Source: Musa acuminata AAA Group (Eukaryota > Streptophyta > Magnoliopsida > Zingiberales > Musaceae). Taken from it: a DNA stretch of 64,000 nt. A program made the position numbers and the translations under genes. Each line of letters starts with the position of its first letter. The stretch's first letter is position 1. The DNA is taken from assembly GCF_036884655.1 (NCBI RefSeq), contig NC_088345.1, forward strand, positions 29,269,001 to 29,333,000, read 5' to 3'. Shown here piece by piece: positions 57,488 to 64,000 of this stretch. The notes below the pieces were generated by a model. That model was not told where the DNA came from. It saw only the letters and a list, made by a program, of their open reading frames with translations, and ran no database searches.

Positions 57488-59409
57488 GTGGTATCAGAGT
57501 CAGGTTGTTCGTGCGAATGATTGGTTTTGAACTGCGTGTGTTGTGTTTAGGAAGAATTTTGACGTCAAAATCGTTGACGCAAAAGCGAGAAAGGGCAGCA
57601 ACAGTTGCTGCCCTCGATCTGCATACCTGCAGCCACTTGCAGCGGCAGCCGCAGCCGCAGCCAAGCGGCACAGCGCCGGCGCATGCGCAAGCGCTGTGCC
57701 TGCAGCAGCCGGCCGGCGGTCTGCTTGCAGCAGGCTTGCGGCCGGCAGGCTGGCAGCCCACGGGTAGAGGCGCCTGCGGCCGCTGAGCCCGCGGGCAGAG
57801 GTGTCGCGGGGAAGCAGCGCGGGCTGAGGCACCGCAGGGCAGCGGTGCCTGTGGCCGCTGCTCCCACGGGCAAAAACCCCGCAGGGGCGGCCGCCAGCGA
57901 GGCAGCACCGCCTGCGGGCACTGCCTCGCGGGAAGAACCGCCCGCGGAGGCGCCAACCTGCAGGGGTAGCACCGCCTGCGGGAGTTGCCCCGCCGACAGA
58001 ACTGCCCGCGGAGGCGGCGACGCCCGCGGGGGCGTCCACCTGCAGCGGCAGCGCCGCCAGCGGGCGTGCCGCCCGCAGGCGAGGGCAGCGCCCTGGCCCT
58101 CGCCGCACAGGCCGCCGCCAGCAGGGTGGCGGCGGCGGCGGCAGCAGCAGGGCAAAAGACAATTTTGCCCCTCGGAATTTGAAAAATTCCAGTTTCTATC
58201 TTTTATCTAAATTACGAAAATACCCCTATAAATTCAGAAATTCCCTACATGTCCCTGATTTCAGAAAATATTAATTAATTAAAAGGTTTAGTTGATTATT
58301 ATTTTTATTATTATCTAGTAGTCCTACATGATTATGATTATTTATACATGTGATGTATGATGTGTGGACGGAAGATCATAGACTGATTGATGTGTGTACT
58401 TGTGATTATTATTATTGAGGTCTGCGAGCCTCCATTATATTTCTCGTTTATTGTCGGGCCTGCGTGCCTATGATTAAGTTGTAATCACATGAGGAGGCAT
58501 AGTGGGAGCGTGGATGCGATAGCGGGACCCACGAGACGGACGATCATGATGCATGAAAATGCACCAAGATGTCGACGGAACCGACGAGGACGAGATGGAC
58601 GATCACAGGGCATGGAGATTCATCGTTGCACACATAGATCTTGATGTGAGTGATTAGGCCTACTGGCTCGGGCCTAATCACATTAGGTTGTGGTCCATGA
58701 TCATCTGGTGTGATTGCTTTTACACATACTAGATATGTATATATATTTGCATGCGATGTAGATATATATTAAATATGTATATGTGTGACATGTAATATTA
58801 GGAGACCAAATCATAGAAACATCTCTCGATAATATTAAGTCGATAAACGTGAGACAATTAGATTGACCCACGTGGCATTCCATCATTATAAGTAGGAACC
58901 GATTCCCGGTGTAGGTTGAGTTGGTCGAGTCCCTCGAGACTCACCTATATCGCGATTCGTTATCTTGCTTACGACATAGAGATGTCACCGGTGACCTGAG
59001 GGCATGGTATGCTTGGTCGAGTCCCTCGAGGGTATATCATCAAATCAGACTCATCTTGTAACGAAGGTGTTGACTTAACCGAGCATCATGGTTGGTCAAG
59101 TCCCTCGAGGCCATGGTGATTCGGAGGCCGAACAGGACGGGAATCATAAGGAGTTGTGATCGACAAGAGTTGCCTACCTTTTAGGCTTAGTGTGATTGGT
59201 CGAGTCTCTCAAGGTTATACTAAGACGCTGATTGGATCCTGATCCCCACTAGAAGTCTGCTGGAGACTTCCGTTTCACGTGCTGAGGGTGTCGCGTGACT
59301 CGTTAGTAAAATAGTGGGAGCATATTAAGATAGAAGTCCATATCTTGATAGTTTATTTCTTGCGAAATCTGTATGTTATTCATTTCTGCTGCATCTTTAT
59401 TTTTAGAAA
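57488..59409 (+). other. T2 leader: primer-binding site and GC/CpG-rich tract
   Basis: The primer-binding site TGGTATCAGAG (57489-57499) follows one base after the LTR; the next base is T where the Sirevirus copies have C. From about 57600 to 58170 the sequence is strikingly GC-rich with repeated GCAGC, GCGGGCG and CGCCTGCGGG words. Frames in several directions are open there only because of composition. From about 58900 to 59270 a phrase of the GGTCGAGTCCCTCGAG type (an AT-poor palindrome) recurs near 58928, 59010, 59093 and 59198. No gene is seen. Confidence 0.75.
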
Positions 59410-60210
59410 ATGTCGCTTTCAAATCTCTTACGTGACATATTTGATATCAATTGCCTCACTGGTCCAAAATTATACGGATTGACTCCGTAACTTGAGAATT
59501 GTTCTCACAGCGGATAAAATCGTGTACGTCCTTGATACAGTTATGCCTACGCCCGAAGAAGGGGCAAACGAGGATGCGATCGCTCGCTACGTGAAGTACA
59601 TTGATGACTCCACTCTTGCTCAGTGCTATATGTTGGGTTCTATGACTCCTGAGTTATAGAGACAACATGAAAAGATGGATGCCAGATACATTCTCCTACA
59701 TGTCCACAAATTGTTTGAGAAAAAGGGTAGAACTCAGCGATATGAGATATCCAAGAGCCTCTTCCGCGCTAGGATGACTGAGGGGACACCGGTTTAGAAC
59801 CATGTCCTAAAGATGATTGAGTGGATAGAGAAACTCACAGGTCTAGGAATGGTCCTAGAGGATAACTTGTGTGTGGACATTGTGCTTCAGTCCCTACCAG
59901 ATTCCTTTTCATAGTTCATAATGAATTTTAATATTAACAAGCTTGAGGTGACTCTCCCAGAGCTTCTCAATATGTTGAGGGAGGCAGAGAGTACTATTAA
60001 AAAAGAGAAGCCAGTTCTCTACACTGGTGAGACCAGAAAGAAAAGGAAAGCAGAAAGGTCCCTTAAGAAAGGAAAGGGCAAGGGCAAACCAGGTAAAGCA
60101 AAGGTTGCTAAGAAAGACCCAGCAAAGGACAAAGGCCAATGCTTCCACTATGGTAAAGATGGGCATTGGAAGAGGAACTACAAAGCGTACCTTGCAGAAA
60201 GGGCGAAATA
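59410..60210 (+). pseudogene. gag: T2 gag, stops
   Basis: ATG 59410 begins MSLSNLLRDIFD...LTGPKLYG, but the frame is stopped by TAA near 59488 and again before VMPTPEEGANEDAIARYV-type sequence at 59544. Stops near 59656 (GAG to TAG area) and 59797 follow. The intact stretch 59921-60210 has the coiled-coil-like [20 protein letters not shown], a lysine-rich region and the knuckle [14 protein letters not shown], with Tyr in place of two Cys. Gag function is lost unless supplied in trans. Confidence 0.86.
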
Positions 60211-60240
60211 GAAGTTTGGAGAAGCTTCAGGTACATTCAT

Positions 60241-61825
60241 GATCAATCTCCAATTGTCGGATTTTTGTGATAGTGCATTGGTATTGGATACCAGTATTTC
60301 TTATCACATCTATAATTTATTGTAAATTCTAGCAAAGCCGAGGGGAGACTGACGAGAGGAATATTGCATAAAGGTTTGTTTATGCAAGACACTACTCCAC
60401 ATATCATGAATGTAAGTGTCCAAAAGGAAACGAGATGAGATGAACAGTGCATACTTGTGGCATTGTAGGCTAGGTAACATCCATGAAAGAATGATTCAAA
60501 AGTTACTAAATGATGGATATCTAGATCCATTTGACTATGTGTCATATGCAACTTGTGAGCCTTGCATTCGTGGAAAATTGACCAACTCTCTATTTATTGG
60601 AACTGGAGAGAGAGCCACTGAGTTGTTGGAACTCATACATAGTGATGTATGTGGACCCATGTCAACTAATACTATTGGAGGTTACTCCTACTTCATTACA
60701 TTTACTGATGATTTCTCAAGGTATGGATATATGTACTTAATGAAGTACAAGTCTGAGGCCTTTGAGAAATTTAGAGAGTATAAGAATGAGGTGGAGAACC
60801 AGACTAGAAAGAGTATCAAAACTCTTCGATCAGATCGAGGAGGTGAGTACTTAAGTGCAGAGTTTACTCAATTCCTCAAGGACCATGGGATATTATCCCA
60901 ATGGACACCTCCTTATACACCTCAGCTCAATGGTGTCTCTGAAAGGAGAAATCGTACGTTATTAGATATGGTACGGTCCATGATGAGTTTCGCTGACCTA
61001 CCCATCTCATTCTGGGGATATGCCCTAGAAACCGCAGCTTACCTTCTGAACAGAGTTCCAACTAAGTCGGTAGTGTCTAGACCATATGAGATATGGAAAG
61101 AGAAGAAGCCTGATCTTAAGGTTGTTAAGATTTGGGGCTGCCCTGCCCATGTTAAAAGACACAACCCCGATAAGTTAGAATCAAGGACAGAGCGATGTAA
61201 ATTTGTGGGATACCCCAAGGAAATTTGTGGGTATTATTTCTATCATCTCGAAGACCAAAAGGTCTTTGTAGCTAAGAGAGCAGTGTTCCTTGAGAAGGAA
61301 CACATTCTTGGCAGAGAAAGTGGGAGAATGATAGAGTTGAGCGAGGTTAGAGAACCAAGCTCAAGCACCACTCTACAACCTGAGTCTGTTCAGGTACCTA
61401 ATACACAAGTTTCAATTTTACGCAGGTTTGATAGAGTATCTCATCCTCCTGAGAGATATGTGGGACATATTAGAGGAGAGGATGTTGAGGATATTGATCC
61501 TCAGACCTACGAGGAGGCTATTATGAGTATAGACTCTGGGAAGTGGCAAGAAAGCATGAATTTTGAGATGGATTCTATGTACTCCAATAAGGTTTGGAAC
61601 CTAGTTGATGCGCCCGAAGATATTGTACACATCGGTTGCAAGTGGATCTTTAAGAAAAAGATCGGAGTAGATGGAAAGGAAGAGACATATAAAGCAAGGC
61701 TAGTGGCTAAGGGGTATCGTCAAAGGCAAGGTGTTGACTACGACGAAACCTTCTCACCCGTAGCAATGCTAAAATCCATCATAATTCTATTGGCTATTAC
61801 AACACACTATGATTATGAGATCTAG
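60241..61825 (+). pseudogene. pol: T2 protease remnant, integrase and start of RT
   Basis: The protease has LDTSISYHIYN (near 60283-60318): Gly of the DTG box is Ser. Most of the protease after it is deleted compared with T1. Integrase is open from about 60416 to 61825: HCRLGN...CEPCIRGK zinc ligands (the last His is Asn), HSDVCGPM, SDRGGEYL and NGVSERRNR with the D-D-E set complete. The C-terminal region and the first RT part [20 protein letters not shown] follow. The frame ends at TAG 61823-61825, in the position of the Trp before QMDVKTTF, the same stop as in T1. Confidence 0.88.
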
Positions 61826-62997
61826 CAGATGGATGTGAAAACCACATTCCTCAATGGGAACCTCGAGGAGGAGGTGTATATGATGCAACCTGAGGGATTC
61901 GTGTCCAAGAACTGCCCAGATAAGGTGTGTAGGTTGCTTAGATCCATTTATGGACTAAAGCAAGCTTCCCGAAGTTGGAACATAAGATTTGATGAGGCAA
62001 TCAGATCTTATGACTTCGTTAAGAACGAAGATGAGCCTTGTGTGTACAGGAAGGTAAGTGGGAGCGCTATCACCTTTTTGGTGTTATATGTGAATGACAT
62101 CCTGATCATTGGGAATGACGTAGGAAAGATATCCACAGTAAAGGCTTGGTTATCTAGACACTTCTCCATGAAGAACTTAGGGGAAGCATCCTATATCTTG
62201 GGGATTAGAATCTATAGAGATAGATCCAAGAGGATGCTTGGCTTGTCCCAGTCCAGGTACATAGAAACCATTGTCAAAAGGTTTGGCATGAAAATTCTAA
62301 GAAAGGGCGAACATGGATATGATACCTTATGCCTCAGCAATAGGGTCTATCATGTATGCCATGCTATGTACTAGGCCTGATATAGCGCATGCTCTGAGTG
62401 TCACGAGCAGGTATCAAGCGGATCCAGGCTTGGAGCACTGGCAAGCAGTAAAGTGTATCCTTAAGTACTTAAGAAGGACTACGAATCTTTTACTAGTATA
62501 TGGAGGTAATAGCCTTAAGGTTGAAGGCTACATTGACTCAAGTTTTCAGTCTGATGTCGATGATAGCAAGTCGAATTCAGGGTATGTGTATACCTTGAAT
62601 GGAGGAGTAGTGTGCTGGAAGAGTTCCAAGCAAGATACCACTGCTGACTTGACCATAGAGGCGGAGTACAGTGCTGAATTAGATGCAGCAAAGGAGGGAG
62701 TCTGGGTGAAGAAATTCATCACAGATTTGGGAGTCGTGCCGAATAGCGAGGAGACGACTTCCTTATATTGCGACAACTATGGGGCGATTACTGAAATAAG
62801 GGAACCCGGGTCTTATCAGAAGTATTCTGACGAGGTTCCAACTTATTAGAGAGATCGTAACCCGAGGAGATGTAGCAGTGGAAATAGTTCCATCCGAAGA
62901 TAACATTGCAGATCCACTAACAAAGTTATTGTCTCATATTGTCTTTGAGCGTCACAGGTGTATGATGGGGATCAGACACATAGGTGATTGGCTTTAG
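61826..62997 (+). pseudogene. pol: T2 reverse transcriptase and RNase H
   Basis: The frame 61829-62374 carries SIYGLKQASRSW and the catalytic box as YVNDILI (near 62088-62108): the first Asp of YVDD is Asn. A small deletion near 62290-62310 shifts the frame. RNase H continues in 62313-62849 (TRPDIAHALSVTSRYQ, EAEYSAELDAAKEG) with another shift near 62830. The end is the TAG at 62995-62997, before the polypurine tract AAGTGGGAGAT (63001-63011). Confidence 0.88.
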
Positions 62998-63011
62998 GTC
63001 AAGTGGGAGAT

Positions 63012-64000
63012 TGCTAGTCATAGGTGCCCAGCAAGCCAATCACGTGAGTGATGGCACGTGTGACTTGATACAGAATCTTTTTGCTTATTATATTTTGGTG
63101 TATATCACTTTATAACTATTGTATAAATGCATATATATATTGTGATGTCCGTGGATTTGTGCAATGGGAATCGGATCATGATGAGATCACAATAATGAGA
63201 TCGATTCACCTTTAAACACATATCCTAAATAATCCCGGTCATAGGTTACTCAAGAGGGACATCATGATAACCGGACAGACTGGTGTGCTGTATACCCATC
63301 CATATGATGGATGCAGCTGGTCTCATAGTTTCTCGTGTAGGGACACTAGGGATACAGTACAGGTGCTCATTGGAGAATGAGTTCACTGATTGATCCGCTT
63401 ACGGAATGCTGGATGGTTGATGATGCCTTATTGTCAGACAGCAATTCCGTAGTCCTAGTGGTGTATCTGGTCCTTAGACTTGAGACACCAAGGATGTCCT
63501 GTATGAGTGCTCCACTCTTTGATACCAGACTTATAGGTTTGGTTGTCCCAAATCTAGTACAGCTGGTCATTGGGAGTGGTAGTCGACCTTACAAGGGCTA
63601 TTGAGTATCGATAGAGGATCATCCACTCTCGGCGTCATGAGAGGAATATCTCATGTGTTCTTGCTCAGAAAAATCCTTGGCTAGGGTCATTCGGGTTAAG
63701 AGAGAAAGAGTTCTTCAGGAGAATCCGATTAGAGCGAGACTCGAGTAGAAACCGTATGGGTCTGACAACATCATGCTTGATATACGGTCTCTGGGATATT
63801 AGAGGGATGAGGGACTATAGGTACACGGTAACTGAGGACAGATAGGTCCAATGGATTGGATTCCCCTGTATCGTCTAGGGATTACGACGTAGTGGCCTAG
63901 TACGTCCGTAGTCGATGAGTCAAGTGAATTGTTACAGAGATAATAATTCACTGAGTTAGAAGGAGTTCTGATAGGTATGACTCACGGTCAGCTCGATATT
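63012..64000 (+). repeat. T2 3' LTR, truncated by window end
   Basis: It starts TGCTAGTCATAGGTGCCC right after the polypurine tract and matches 55998 onward base for base with few differences. About 500 bp of the LTR remain beyond the window. Confidence 0.93.

Larger units (their letters stand above)
55998..64000 (+). mobile_element. T2: Ty1/copia element inserted in T1 gag, 3' LTR runs off window
   Basis: 5' LTR 55998-57487, a 1.9-kb leader with a GC-rich core, gag, pol to 62997, a polypurine tract and 3' LTR from 63012 to the window end. The left flank CCTTC (55993-55997) should be the target duplication. It is the same family as T1, in the opposite orientation. It carries gag stops, a protease deletion and an RT active-site change, so it would need help in trans. 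Confidence 0.92.

Noticed and set aside
57500..58210. Long alanine/proline/arginine-rich frames on both strands
   Set aside because: They overlap each other in several frames and arise from GC-rich composition without stops; no recognisable domain.

Overview
The window is plant nuclear DNA made almost entirely of nested LTR retrotransposons. I found no host gene, rRNA, tRNA or CRISPR array. The evidence for a plant genome is Ty1/copia and Ty3/gypsy gag-pol remnants, LTRs of 1.2-1.7 kb bounded by TG...CA, primer-binding sites complementary to the initiator-Met tRNA, and 5-bp target-site duplications. A flowering plant is certain. A monocot is my guess, and the species cannot be named from sequence alone.

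Layout. I name the elements S1-S7 (Sirevirus-like Ty1/copia), G1 (Ty3/gypsy chromovirus), T1 and T2 (a second copia family). S1 (minus, 1-5639) runs off the left edge and lies in S2 (plus, 5640-9291), whose internal region carries a plant-transposon-type ORF instead of recognisable pol. S2 lies in the gag of S3 (plus, 9292-10301 and 43116-47277). S3 is split by S4 (minus, 10302-43110, TSD GAGAC). The gag of S4 is split by S5 (plus, 17114-32611, TSD TTTCA). The pol of S5 is split by S6 (minus, 21076-29217, TSD GTTCC). The 5' LTR of S4 is split by S7 (plus, 33295-42066, TSD CACTA). Insertion order is therefore S3, then S4, then S5 and S7, then S6. To the right are an old LTR fragment (47.3-48.06 kb), G1 (minus, 48.06-50.74 kb), T1 (minus, from 50737, inserted in G1) and T2 (plus, from 55998, inserted in T1 gag and running off the right edge).

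How the genes work. Each Sirevirus-like element encodes Gag (DUF4219/UBN2 region, zinc knuckle), followed by protease, integrase, reverse transcriptase and RNase H. Gag and Pol share one frame but are separated by a single TAG. The 564-583 bp ending at that TAG begin with GT in S1, S3, S6 and S7. In S5 exactly this segment is missing, which fuses Gag to Pol in frame. I infer a retained intron whose 3' splice site is also the Gag stop codon: unspliced RNA would give an extended Gag with a coiled coil and a second zinc knuckle, and spliced RNA would give Gag-Pol. This is the most interesting signal in the window.

Other recurrent architecture is a cluster of short palindromes (GGCGGTG-N-CACCGCC type) upstream of the LTR TATA box, extra polypurine-tract-like motifs before the 3' LTR, and a length-variable G/C run just inside the LTR end next to the primer-binding site. 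S1 is the best preserved: its gag is complete and its pol frame is open to the window edge. All other copies carry stops, frameshifts or deletions.
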